A stretch of DNA of 64,000 bases from Tyto alba. Its lineage: Eukaryota > Chordata > Aves > Strigiformes > Tytonidae. Made by a program: the position numbers and the translations under genes. Of this stretch, positions 1 through 10,048 are shown piece after piece. How positions within the stretch are numbered: the first letter of the stretch is position 1; each line of letters opens with the position of its first letter. The stretch lies in assembly GCF_018691265.1 (NCBI RefSeq), contig NW_024881282.1:49669122-49733121 (forward strand), read 5' to 3'. The notes under the pieces were generated by a model. The model did no database searches and was not told the DNA's origin. It was given only the letters and a program-made list of their open reading frames with translations.

Positions 1-1467
1 ACAGATGGGATCCACCCAAGGGTACTGAGGGAGCTGGTGGAAGTGCTCACCAATCCACTTTCAATGATTTATCTGTAGTCCTGCTTTACTGGAGAGGTCC
101 CAGTTGACTGGAGGTTAGCAAATGTGATGCCTATCCACAGGAAGGGCTGGAAGGAGGATTCAGGGAACTACAGGTCTGTCAGTCTGACCTCAGTGCCAGC
201 GAAGGTTATGGAGATGATCATCTTGAGTGCCACCATGCGGCATGTACAGGACAAGCAAGCCATCAAGCCCAGTCAGCATGGGTTTATGAAAGGCAAGTCC
301 TGCTTAACTAATCTGATCTCCTATAACAAGGTGACCCACTTAATGGATGAGGGAAAGGCTGTGGATCTTGCCTACCTAGACTTCAGTAAAGTCTTTGACA
401 ACATTTCCCACAGCATTCTCCTGGAGAAACTGGCTGCTCATGGCTTGGACAGGAGTATTCTTCTCTAGGTAAAAAAATGGCTGTATGGCCAGGCCCAAAG
501 AGTTGTGGTGAATGGAGTTAAATCCAGTTGGTCAGTCACAAGTGGTCTTCTTCAGGGCTCAGTACTGGGGCTAGTTCTATTTTATATCTTTATCAGTGAT
601 CTGTATGGGGGGATCAAGTGCACCCTCAGTAACTTTGGAGACAACACCAAATTCAGCAGGAATGTTGATCTGTTTGAGAGCGGAAAGGGTCTGCAGAGGG
701 ATCTGGACAGGCTGTATAGATGGGTTGAAGCTAACTGTATGAGGTTCAACAATGTCAAGTGCTGGGTCCTGCACTTGGGTCACAACAACCCCAGGCAATG
801 CTACAGGCTTGGGGAAAAGTGACTGGAAAGCTGCCCAGCAGAAAAGGACCTGAGGGTGTTAGTTGACAGCCAGCTGAAAATGAGGTGGCAGTGTGCCCAG
901 GTGGCCAAGAAGGTCAATAGCATCCTGGCTTGTAACAGAAATAACATGGCCAGCAGGACTAAGGAGGTGACTGTCCCCCCATATTCACCACTGATAAGGC
1001 TGCACTTTGAATACTGTGTTCAATTTGGGGCCCCTCACGGCAAGAAAGACATTGAGGTGCATCAGCATGTCCAAAGAAGGGCAACGGAGCTGGTCAAGGG
1101 TCCTTATCAGGAGCGGCTGAGCAATCTAGGGTTGCTTAGTCTGGAGAAAAGAAGGCTGAGGGGAAACCTTATTGCTTTCTACAACTACCTGAAAGGAGGT
1201 TGTAGCAAGGTGAGTGTCAGTCTCTTTTCCAAGCAACATGTGATAGGGCAAGAGGGAATGGCCTCAAGTTGTGTCAGAGGAGGTTTAGATTGGATATTAA
1301 GAAAAAATTTCTTCACTGAAAGGGCTGTCAAGTACTGGAATTGTCTGTCCAGATAAGTAGTTGAGTCACTATTCCTGGAGGTATTTAAAAGATGTGTAGA
1401 TGTGGTGCTTAGGGATGTGGTTTATGGGTGGACCTGGCAGTGCCAGTTTAACAGTTCGACTCAATGA
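1..1467 (+). pseudogene. CR1 ORF2 reverse-transcriptase remnant (dead)
   Basis: One frame (frame 1) can be read from base 1 to a stop at 1465-1467, broken only by in-frame stops at 76 (TAG), 466 (TAG), 820 (TGA) and 1354 (TAA); no frameshift is needed. The polymerase landmarks are in order: the motif-A stretch LDFSK around 376-390, with its first catalytic aspartate at 379-381, then the GLLQGSVLG motif (the PQG region) near 544-570, then the catalytic box at 634-645. That box reads F-G-D-N where active LINE polymerases have [YF]-x-D-D, so the second catalytic aspartate has become asparagine. The C-terminal part (about 840-1350) matches the usual CR1 region after the polymerase. The protein would have copied CR1 RNA at nicked target DNA. 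It cannot be active now. Confidence 0.92.
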
Positions 1468-1507
1468 TTTTATAGGTATTTTCCAATCTAAATGATTCTA
1501 TGAATCT
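1..1507 (+). mobile_element. CR1 LINE (non-LTR retrotransposon), 3' portion
   Basis: This is the 3' part of a chicken-repeat-1 type LINE in sense orientation; its 5' side is cut by the window edge. It encodes a reverse-transcriptase ORF2 remnant (separate entry) followed by a very short 3' UTR that ends in the CR1-type 3' motif (ATTCTATGAATCT at about 1495-1507). CR1 elements lack a poly(A) tail and end in short repeats of this octamer, as here. The same 3' UTR wording (TTTTCCAATCTAAATGATTC) recurs at 31.03-31.07 kb, so the two copies belong to related subfamilies. Most bird CR1 copies are 5'-truncated to a few hundred bases; at least 1.5 kb remains here. Orientation and family are seen directly; the subfamily is not assigned. 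Confidence 0.95.
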
Positions 1508-2574
1508 GCCAAAAACAGGTTTACTAGGGAGACAAGGGAGGTGTTTGACCTTCTGGCAGTGTCTAATGAGATACTTCCTCTGAGTAATGATAAGGGAAAG
1601 AAAACATCACTGTACAATGCTTGCAAAATCACAGCTTCAGCCAGATCTACGTATTTGCTTCTTTCCTGCTCTGATCACTATACAGTGGTGCACAGCAAGA
1701 AAGAATCTGGTCCCCAGTCTGAGGTCAACTGCTTTCACTCGTGGGAGAATTGTTTACTACAGACTTCTTTCAGAGCTTAAAGAAGAGAGGGCTGTACTGT
1801 AGCACTGGATGATTGAAGAAAATTCAAACCAGTGTATGATATGTGCATAGTTGTAAACATCTAATGTAGGCCATAAAGCAAAACCAGACTTCCTGGAGTC
1901 CTTTGGGAGGTATTTCTGTGTTGCTTAGTCATGCCAATAAATACTTGTTTTGTTCAGAGTTCAAGTAGGTAAGAAACACTGAAGGGAATCCCCAGCCATG
2001 GTTTGCACAGCACTATCCTAGCACTAGTAAGACCAGCTGCTGAGACGGCATCTCATTTGATTTGGCAAAGTGTATATAACAGTGTAATGATTCCATATGT
2101 TAAAAATGCAATCACATGCAACACCAAACTCTGCAAATTCAGTGTCCTGAAAAACAATGAAATCGTGCATGACAGCACTTGCCTCGGTTACTTCTAAACA
2201 ACGATATTGCTGGAATTCATTTGGCTCATCACAAATGAGTGCACAGATTTCAAGAAAGTATGACTAAAGAGGATAAGTTACTCTCTGAAAAACTAAGTCC
2301 TGACTGGTTTTATCCTTTAGGTAGTGAGGCAGAAGGTGGAAAAACACATACCTGAATCTATTATAACTTCTGGCTTACTAGAAGGTATCTTTGCAGATTT
2401 TGATGTTAAAAAAGGCTTATTGACTAGTATATATTAACACAAAAAAATGTCCAGTCTCTTGTCTTAAATGTCATGAGCTCAGTAAAGGAAAAACAACCGT
2501 TATAGTGGTTCGAAAGTAGCTGTTGGATCCTGAAATTATTCTGACATTGAAATTAAATGTTTCTGATGCCTTGA
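1508..2574. other. No recognisable feature
   Basis: Unique-looking AT-rich sequence between the CR1 3' end and the MIR-like element. Open frames here (up to 79 codons near 1541-1780) have no recognisable motif and overlap each other in two frames, as expected by chance. Confidence 0.6.
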
Positions 2575-2742
2575 ACACACAGTTTAATCTCTCTAGGTCA
2601 CATTTTTATTTGTAAAATTAGGATAACAATTTAAAAGTTCTCCTTAGTGGGGATAGTATAAGGATTTAATAGTTAATATTTATACAGTACTTTGATTATT
2701 TAGAATGCTAGGTAAGTGTCAAGTGGTATTAATATTTTTTTA
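2575..2742 (-). mobile_element. MIR-like ancient SINE remnant
   Basis: The stretch can be lined up by eye with the reverse complement of the well-known MIR body. The order is: TTTAATCTCTCTAGGTCA, then TTTGTAAAATTAGGATAACA (MIR antisense: 'cctctctgagcctca ... ctgtaaaatggggataata'), then a GGATTTAATAG segment (MIR 'ggattaaatgag'), then CAGTACTTTGATTATTTAGA and GCTAGGTAAGTG. MIR elements are tRNA-derived SINEs of the early amniote or mammal era and survive in bird genomes only as rare, highly diverged copies. Similarity is moderate and judged by eye. The alternative is an L2-type tail, which shares the MIR 3' end. Confidence 0.55.
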
Positions 2743-3389
2743 AACAGCAAAAAGTTTGTATTTATGTATTGTCTTCCACTTCAAATAAGCATAAAAGCAT
2801 TCTGAGGGGGAAATGTGTACAACAAAATTTCACAACCAAAGTGAAAGCCAACAAGAAAACAAGTGCCATAAATTATGAGAAGTAAATGAGTATGCTAAAT
2901 GGAATATAATTAGCTTTGACTTACTTTATCCATACATATTATCCTTAACTAGACAACCTGATTTTACAAGCTCACTAACTTGAGTCTGTGGTTTGAGATC
3001 TATTTTCTAGTTCAGGAAGATGTGTTAAATTTTGGAGAAATAAGCTGGAACTTGTGTCAGCATTAAACCAAAAATTTCTATATTTAAATAGACATTTTCT
3101 GGAGTGATTTTGTCAAACCATTTAGCAATGTCAAAACTCTTCCAATTGCATCCATTGTAAAAACTCCCAATAACTTCAACAGAGGCAAAATTAGTGAATA
3201 ATGTGAAGCACACTTGAGAATGTTGCTTTATCACATTGCTGTATGATGGGTTTCCTTTTGTATAGCAATTTATTCGCTAGTATCTCCAAATGAAATATAA
3301 GTTTCTCATAAGTCTCTGTGTTAATAATCTCTAACATGCTGAAGACAAACACTATATACTCGGTGAGTAATGCATGCCTCTAAAGGAGG

Positions 3390-3645
3390 TTAGTGCCAGA
3401 CTATTTAGGGCTTTACAGAAAGTCATCTCTACATTGAATGATGTCTCTAAAGAAATAGGAAGCTGTTAAAGAAATTGAAGCACAAGGGTCATCTGCTTGT
3501 ATCAGTTGAACAAGCAGAACACTGTGTTGTATATCATCAAAAGATTCTGAACTGTCTTCCTGTTCAAGAAAGACCAGTACAGGCCATGTTACAGCAGATT
3601 AACCTGAAGTTAACAATGGCACGGATAACTGTAACAGCGTGCTTC
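3390..3645. mobile_element. Ancient LINE-like interspersed remnant (L2/L3/CR1 clade type)
   Basis: Contains the phrase ATTTAGGGCTTTACAG, followed about 200 bases later by ATGTTACAGCAGATTAACC and then GGATAACTGTAACAGC. This order and spacing resemble an old amniote repeat with 'tttagggctttatagg ... gcgttacagtaatctaacc ... gtgaataactgt', a wording I know from reptile and bird interspersed repeats. An overlapping 76-codon open frame (3475-3705) is therefore best read as repeat-derived or chance. Class and orientation are not resolved from memory alone. Confidence 0.4.
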
Positions 3646-3837
3646 AGAAAGGAAAGCATCATCCTGCAAACCAACTTACCACAGCCACCTGAAGATCAGA
3701 CCTGACAGATCCAGAAATACTCTGAGCTGTCAAGACACCCAAAGCAACTGCATCTCCCTACAGTCTCCCTGTAACAATTGTAATATCAATCACTCTCCCC
3801 ATCCATCCTTCCCGTACAATCAAGTACTCCCTATTAT

Positions 3838-3857
3838 AAAAAAAAAAAAAAAAAAAT
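3838..3857 (+). repeat. Poly(A) run, 20 A
   Basis: Uninterrupted A20 shortly after the ancient repeat remnant. No AATAAA signal or target-site duplication was recognised around it, so I do not call it a retrotransposon tail. Confidence 0.9.
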
Positions 3858-5911
3858 CTCTGCATATTTACAGGGAGGTAAAGACAGATATCTGACACTT
3901 AGAATACTATCTCAGCTGAGAAAGAAAGGGTAATATCTCTTCTTCAGAGACAGAAATATATAAAAATATGCATTATAATGATGCAGGTGATATCACAACC
4001 ACAGAAAAGTCTCAAGCTTTCTTACTAATATATTTTTTATTTATATATAGGCACACATGCACACACACACTCATAAAAGTATTTGGCAGCTGTTTTGAAC
4101 AGATGGAGCCCTATAGATCTCCAGGGAAAGAACCTGTGGAAACATAGACAAAATATATATCAACATCCTTTAAATGCTTTATGAAAGAATTAAACTACTG
4201 AGGAGAACTCTTACCCACGTGTCCAAACTGAGTCATAGTTCCCAAATAAGCCACCAATACCTTAGGGTCAGATAAAGAACAGCATGATCATTTAATATGG
4301 TCAGCTGCATAACCAAAAATGTTACTGCAGATTCTAGGCAATGACCACATCATAAAACTGATATTCTGGAAACTGAAGGCATCAAGTTTATTTTTTAAAC
4401 TGGATTTTGCAAACATGATTCTTAAAACTTTCCATGATGGAAGAGATTTTCATATAGAATGGGAAACAAAGTTCACATACACTCATTTTTTTACTCATCC
4501 AGCAGAAAATAAAAGAAAAGAAGGATTGATCCTCAGGCAAAACAAAATCATACTGAGAAACATTGACACTGCTGACTTTTACCATTCACTTAATTCTCTC
4601 TATTCAGTCTCAAAAATTCTATCTCGGAGCTTATTTTGTTTTGCAACTACAACTCTGTGAATCCAAAGTAAAGTGGCTTTAGAGTTCAAGGAAACCTCCA
4701 ACATGGATTATAATGTCTGTACAGAAATACACATTTGCATAACAAAGTATCTATCTTGCTATAATCCTAGTTAAGAAGGAATATTTTTTTTTTTGGAAGT
4801 TGGTTTAGAAAGTTACACTGTCAAAATGTAATCAGAGTTTGATTCCTTTTTTCAAGTTTAGTTACTGCATGCAAACAGATTTCAGAGGAACTTCCTAATT
4901 GAGCAAAAGGCGGCAGCAGCATGGAAAGGCAATCCAACTTAAAGATATAGATCATAGCTTCTAGAAAAGTAACTAATGGCAAAGTAAACATCTTCAAGCT
5001 GTCAGTAAATGTACCTTAGAGGATTCTGAAGGATTCTAAAAGGTTTTAGAGATTAGGTATCATAAGTTAGGTATCATAATTTGTCCCCCTTTGTCATTTA
5101 AAAAGTGCTATTTATCCAAGCCTATTTGTCTACTTTTTATATAAATGCCTCTTCCACATTTGTCTGAAAAAAATCTGCATTAGGTACATAAGTCAGGAAC
5201 ATTTCTGTTTTGTTGTGTTTTGCTCAGCTTACTCAACTCTTCAAATTAGTTTCAAGTAATGCAATCAAATATTTAATTCTATGGCTCATTTCCACTTCTT
5301 AATTGTTTTATGATTAAACGTTTAGAACTTGATTCAGTTGCTTGCCCAGAAATCCATAGTACCACCTAAGACACCTGAGGATATTCAGAGTCTCCACACA
5401 GAAATGGTAAATATAACACAGGGTTTACAGGAGGAGACTCATTCCTTCTGGAGACCTAGCTGAGGATTGAGCAGGATGCTACTATACCTTATACAGTACT
5501 ACACTCATACTTACAGGTAACAGATTCAAGTGCAGAGGGTATATCAGATGTACCCACCTCCTTTCACATTCTTTGCTCTAGGGCCTGGGATGGAGATACA
5601 GGTTTAATTTCTCTGATTGTCTGCAAAAAGTTATTTCATGACCTTGAAAGAAGTCTCTGCCTCACACTCTTCCTTAATTCCTCATAGATTCAGGAGAGGC
5701 AAACTATTTTTTCATCATCTGTCTTGTATGGCCACATCTCCAAAAGCATTTAGGCATGAAGTCTCCATATATATTTCAGTGGAATGTTAAATGTCATACA
5801 AGAAACTCGGCTCCCTAAGTCAGTACTTAGTGCATCTTTGATGCTAATGGGGACAGCTGCATATGAGCACCAACAGCCCTGTCAATTTACCCTGCACGTG
5901 TATGATACATC
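3858..5911. other. AT-rich sequence, small repeats only
   Basis: Holds a short (CA)n-like tract at 4051-4070, a T11 run at 4784-4794, and a 14-bp tandem duplication (TTAGGTATCATAAG, then TTAGGTATCATAAT) at 5053-5080. The longest open frame (4319-4660, 113 codons) lacks recognisable motifs and overlaps an antisense frame. I see no gene. Confidence 0.6.
5907..5911. repeat. Target-site duplication, left copy (ACATC)
   Basis: ACATC lies immediately before the LTR edge TGTTGTGG. An identical ACATC follows the other LTR edge at 6402-6406. Confidence 0.85.
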
Positions 5912-6207
5912 TGTTGTGGTTTGAGCCTACTCAGCAGCTAAATGCCACACAGTCGCTCACCCACTCTCCCCCCAGTTGGGAACGGGGAGGGAATTGGAAG
6001 GGCAAAGGGAGACTCACGGGTTGAGATAAAAACAGTTTAACAATACACTGACAGCAGTATCAATAGGTAATGTACAATACAGCTGCTCGCTCACCCACCG
6101 ACCGACCAACCAACCCACCCCCACCTGCTCCCAGCTGGTGATCCCCAACACAAAAGCCCCACAGCAACACTCCCAGAAGTGGCAGCCTCTCCCTGCCCTC
6201 TCCTGCC

Positions 6208-6215
6208 TTTATATA
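6208..6215 (-). promoter_or_regulatory. LTR TATA box
   Basis: TATATAAA on the minus strand inside the solo LTR, at the position expected for the U3/R boundary. The sister LTR at 26562 has TATAAA at the equivalent place. Confidence 0.65.
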
Positions 6216-6224
6216 GTGAGCACA

Positions 6225-6238
6225 ATGTCACGTGACAT
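6225..6238. promoter_or_regulatory. Perfect 14-bp palindrome with CACGTG E-box in LTR promoter
   Basis: ATGTCACGTGACAT is its own reverse complement and carries a CACGTG E-box core, 10 bases upstream (in LTR sense) of the TATA box. bHLH-type factors bind CACGTG; occupancy here is inference. The related LTR at 26.8 kb has GATGTCAT, a CRE-like variant, at the matching site. Confidence 0.55.
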
Positions 6239-6401
6239 GGACTATCGGCCAATCGGGGCCCAGCCCTCCAGCTGTGCTCCCCCCGCCCCCGCACACAGGT
6301 GAGGGCACTGGGACCTGGGGAGCCCCTGGGGTCTCAGGGTGCTGCAGCACTCCTCCAGCTGCCAGACCAACGGGAACTCTAGGCCAGCCCCAACCAGGAC
6401 A

Positions 6402-6406
6402 ACATC
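6402..6406. repeat. Target-site duplication, right copy (ACATC)
   Basis: Matches 5907-5911 exactly and abuts the LTR end GGACA. Confidence 0.85.
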
Positions 6407-8538
6407 ATGATGGTCATGAAATGAAAAAGGCTTTCTTAGCTCACTATTTCCTCTCCCAAAAATTCATCTTTTTGGATCCAGGCCACTGTAGTTATGCAGT
6501 GCTCGTGATCTTGACCAGGAACAATATACACAAAGAAAATAAAAATTATACTTAAAAGACTACATTCTAACCGTAAATTCATAGGCTTCTGAAATGAAGA
6601 GAAGAGACAGGAAGGTTAGCAAAAAGCAAAATGAATGCAGACCTACTCTCAAAAGAGCTCTTTTAGCCTATTAACAGAGAGCAACACACTTTTTATATAC
6701 TGGGTGCAGTTAAGTGACTGTAGGGAACATTGCTTGTTCCCTCCAGGGGCAGCAAATGTGTACACTTTGGCCCAGCTGACCCCCACTCACTCTAGTCCAA
6801 TCTAGCTGCTTATATCATTCTCTGAGATAAGTAGGATGCATTATTCCCTGGAGTACCTAGTCTGCTCTACAGTTCCAACAAAGTGAGCCTCATGACTAGT
6901 GTAGGCTATACACTTAACTCTAAGTCTCTAAAGAAAACATGCATGATTTTTTTATTTTTCCCCATGTGATCTCCTGGAACCCTGTGGCTTTCTGTCTGGG
7001 TTTGCACCATGCAGGTGTTGTGCTTTAGACAACAATCTAGACAGTGCTTTTGTCTTCCCAGCATTACAATGTTGAGTGGGAATGTATTAAAGAATGCATT
7101 TGCAATATATTTTAAACCTGATTCCAAAAACCAATTTAGTTAGCTATCTCTCTACTAACAAAGCACAAACACTTAAAAGCAAGGAAATTAATAGATGCCA
7201 TCACAAACTGACCACTGTTACCTCAGAAATTAATGCATATATCTCATCAAGTGTAATTAAATGCATATTTCATTACAATACAGTGAGCTTACCACTGACC
7301 CACAGAAAGGTGGATATTATTAGATGGGGGTCTTGGGTAGCAGAATATATTCTTTAAAGGAAAGCTCTAACATGGACAATACTAGCAGCTAATTATATAT
7401 TGACAGAAAAATGCCATGGTAAGATACTTGTGGTACATTAAGAAATCGTGTATATCCTCAAGCAAGGGCAGAAGAATGGTTCCTGTTCACCCAAGATTTA
7501 TGGATAGATTCTGCCTACTGGCTTTAATTGTCTCACATAGTTGCTACAATCAATACCTGAAATGTCCTTGCCTGGTCCTAGCAAGATTACTCTGATTGCT
7601 TAAATTACCAGCCTATTGTGCCTATACTCAGAATGTAGTCTACAGAAATAAATTAAAGAGTAGGAAGCCCTGCAGAATGGGATCATCTATTTTGCCTTGT
7701 AATCAAACTCTTCCCGGCCCAAGCCCTTTGTGCAGTTGCCCCAGCAGGTCTGCTGAAGAGATGAGCCTTTACTGACCTTGATATCTCCAAGAGTATGCAA
7801 GGTCTCCTGGCCACAGGCAGGTCACCAAAACCCTTCTTCCATAGGGTACCTGGGTGGTTCACTCTAAGATCTCTCCTTTCAGGAGAAAAGTTGGAACCAG
7901 TTTCATTAACTTCAAAATGTTACCACTTGTGCACTGCGAGGTCTAGCTCAGCACATTTATGTAAGACCTGTAAGACTGTTCTGAAATTCCTGGGCACCTC
8001 TGCAGGGCAAGCAATGTTAGCACTGGTAAGAACTCAGGTGTTTACAGGACACAAACATGTATTCTGACAAACTGTCTGTGTAATTACATTTCATGTTTAT
8101 TTTTCATAAGGGTTATGCTGTATTTACTGCACAGTTTCTGGTAAACATATAATATTTTACATATGTATTTAACTTTGGTTTACAGTTGAAGTGTTGTTTT
8201 GCAATAAACTGTCTGTCTTTGCTCTTGGTAAGAGTAATACAGGAGCAATGAAGCTGGTAGAAACACCTGTAAATTTGGAAACATTGTGTCTGTTTATGTG
8301 AACAGAAAACCAGGTCAAACTTGTTTGTTTATTCTTCAGGCAACACCAATTTTAGATTATTCCTATTTCTAACTATTCTTTTATTAGCTCTTAATTGCTT
8401 GGAATTTCAAAATGTGTGACAGCTGCTGGCATCACAGTTTTGCCTAGTAACAATTAGGAGACCTTAAATACCAAGTTTGTTTGTGTATCTGGCATTTTTG
8501 AAGGTAGGAAGTTTCCTTTTATTTATTATTTTATTTAT

Positions 8539-8640
8539 ATAAAATAAAAATTGACATACATATTTGCTTCTTTTCCTTATTCTTTCATTTAGACAGATAA
8601 AATAAAAGTTGACATACGTTTTTGTTTATCAGTATTATAA
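8539..8640. repeat. Degenerate tandem duplication, period 58 bp
   Basis: ATAAAATAAAAATTGACATA at 8539 recurs as ATAAAATAAAAGTTGACATA at 8597, with only two differences over 22 bases. The following sequence is more diverged but still T-rich in both copies. Confidence 0.6.
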
Positions 8641-9013
8641 ATATTACCCATGTTCTGTCAGCACTTGAAGTCGCCATAATAATATGAAAGCCCTCCAGAC
8701 CTAGCTGCTGTATAAACATGTTAAAATACACTCCCTAATGTTAGAAAAATCCTACAACCTAAAGAGAGAAGGGGCATAAGGAAAGGTTAGGCAGAGATGT
8801 TTCATGTTGTTTAGGTAGTTTTGCCTCATTTCAACAGAGCTCTCCCTATTTATGTAGGACAGAATATATTTGAAATGTCTTGGTCTTTGCACTCCTACTT
8901 GCTTTCTAGTTTTTGTTTGCATGCCAAGTTGTCTATAGCAGAATGTGGTATAAGGGGTGAAAAGACGTGGGTGTGAGTTAATAATACTCTTGCATGCATG
9001 TAAGTAGGGAAGT

Positions 9014-9050
9014 AATAGGAGAGTAAGAAGGAGGAAGGAGGAAGGAAAAG
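9014..9050 (+). repeat. Purine-rich low-complexity tract
   Basis: Irregular AGGA/AAGG repeats with almost no pyrimidine on the plus strand (for example GGAGGAAGGAGGAAGGAAAA). Confidence 0.8.
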
Positions 9051-9392
9051 ACAGAATGTGAGGAGCAGAGACCCAAGAAGAACAAGAGGACACTTGTCTG
9101 AGGTACTGCTTGGTGAGCAACAGCACACAGTTTCATGACAGCATGAAAACATAAGACAAACATCTCCCTGGAGGTGCCAAAACTGTTGCTAACATTGTGC
9201 AGTGTGGCTACCTGTGGTGGGCTGACCCTGGCTGGATGCCAGGTGCCCACCAAAGCCGCTCTATCACTGCTGCTCCTTGGCTGGGCAGGGGAGAGAAAAT
9301 ATAATGAAAGGCTTGTGGGCCAAGGTAAGGGCAGGGAGTTCACTAAGTACTGTCACAGGCAAAACAGACTCGACTTGGGGAAATTAGTTTAA

Positions 9393-9398
9393 TTTATT
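9393..9398 (-). promoter_or_regulatory. AATAAA poly(A) signal of the LTR
   Basis: AATAAA read on the minus strand about 180 bases before the LTR's 3' edge, the expected place for the R/U5 region. Confidence 0.55.
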
Positions 9399-9623
9399 AC
9401 CAATCAAGTCACAGTAGGATAATGAGAAATAAAACCTAAGTCTTAAAACACCTTCCCCCACCCCTCCCTTCTTCCTGGGCTTAACTTTACTTCCAATTTG
9501 TCTACCTCCTCCTTCTGAGCAGCACAGGGGAATGGGGAGTGGGGGTTGCGGTCAGTTCACCACACATTGTTTCTACCACTTCTTCCTCCTCAGGAGGAGG
9601 ACTCCTCACACTCTTCTTCCCTT

Positions 9624-10048
9624 GCTCCAGTGTGGGGTCCCTCCCACAGGAGATAGTCCTCCATGAACTTCTCTAATGTGAATCCTTCCCACGGGCTGCA
9701 GTTCTTCATAAACGACTCCAGTGTGGGTCCCTCCCACAGGGTGCAGTCCTTCAGGAACAGATACTCCAGCGTGGGTCCCTCATGGGTTCACAAGTCCTGA
9801 CAGCAAACCTGCTCCAGCGTGGGCTCCTCTCTCCATGGGTCCGCAGGTCCTGCCAGGAGTCTGCTCCAGCATGGGCTTCCCACAGGTCACAGCCTCATTT
9901 AGGCATCCACCTGCTCAGTCGTGGGGTCCTCCACAGGCTGTGGGTGGATAGCTGCTCCACTGTGAACCTCCATGGGCTGCAGGGGGACAGCCTGCCTCAC
10001 CACGGTCTTCCCCACAGGATGCAGGGGAATGTCTGCTCCGTCTCCTGG
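9624..10048. repeat. Tandem array inside LTR, about 9 degenerate units of roughly 45-52 bp
   Basis: Each unit opens with a variant of GCTCCAGYGTGGG and continues with TCC(CTCC)CAC(A/G)GG..CAG. Starts are visible near 9624, 9718, 9765, 9811, 9860, 9910, 9952 and 10033, with units near 9670 and 10000 more degenerate. The array sits in the U3 part of the antisense LTR. Whether it acts as enhancer repeats is inference. Confidence 0.7.

Larger units (their letters stand above)
5912..6401 (-). mobile_element. Solo LTR of an avian endogenous retrovirus (ERVL-like)
   Basis: A 490-bp LTR with TG...CA edges: in its own sense it starts TGTCCTGGTTGGGG and ends CCACAACA. It is flanked by the perfect 5-bp duplication ACATC. 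Five-base duplications are typical of ERVL-type integrases. In LTR sense, a TATA box (TATATAAA, plus-strand 6208-6215) is preceded by a palindromic promoter motif (6225-6238) and followed about 170 bases on by GTTAAACTGTTTTTATCTC, the same poly(A)-region wording as the LTR at 26562-27150. No internal retroviral sequence follows on either side, so this is a solo LTR left by LTR-LTR recombination. It is much more GC-rich than its surroundings. Short open frames inside it on both strands are by-products of that composition. Confidence 0.88.
6407..9212. other. Unique AT-rich sequence
   Basis: No gene recognised. It contains a perfect 14-bp palindrome AAAAGAGCTCTTTT (6651-6664), the 58-bp-period duplication listed separately at 8539-8640, and a purine-rich GGAGGAAGG tract (9014-9050). 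Overlapping antisense open frames at 8752-9343 arise opposite this purine-rich tract and show simple Leu/Ser-rich translation, which argues against coding. Confidence 0.6.

Noticed and set aside
8752..9343. Three overlapping minus-strand open frames (85-124 codons)
   Set aside because: They run opposite a purine-rich low-complexity tract; the Leu/Ser-rich translation is a by-product.
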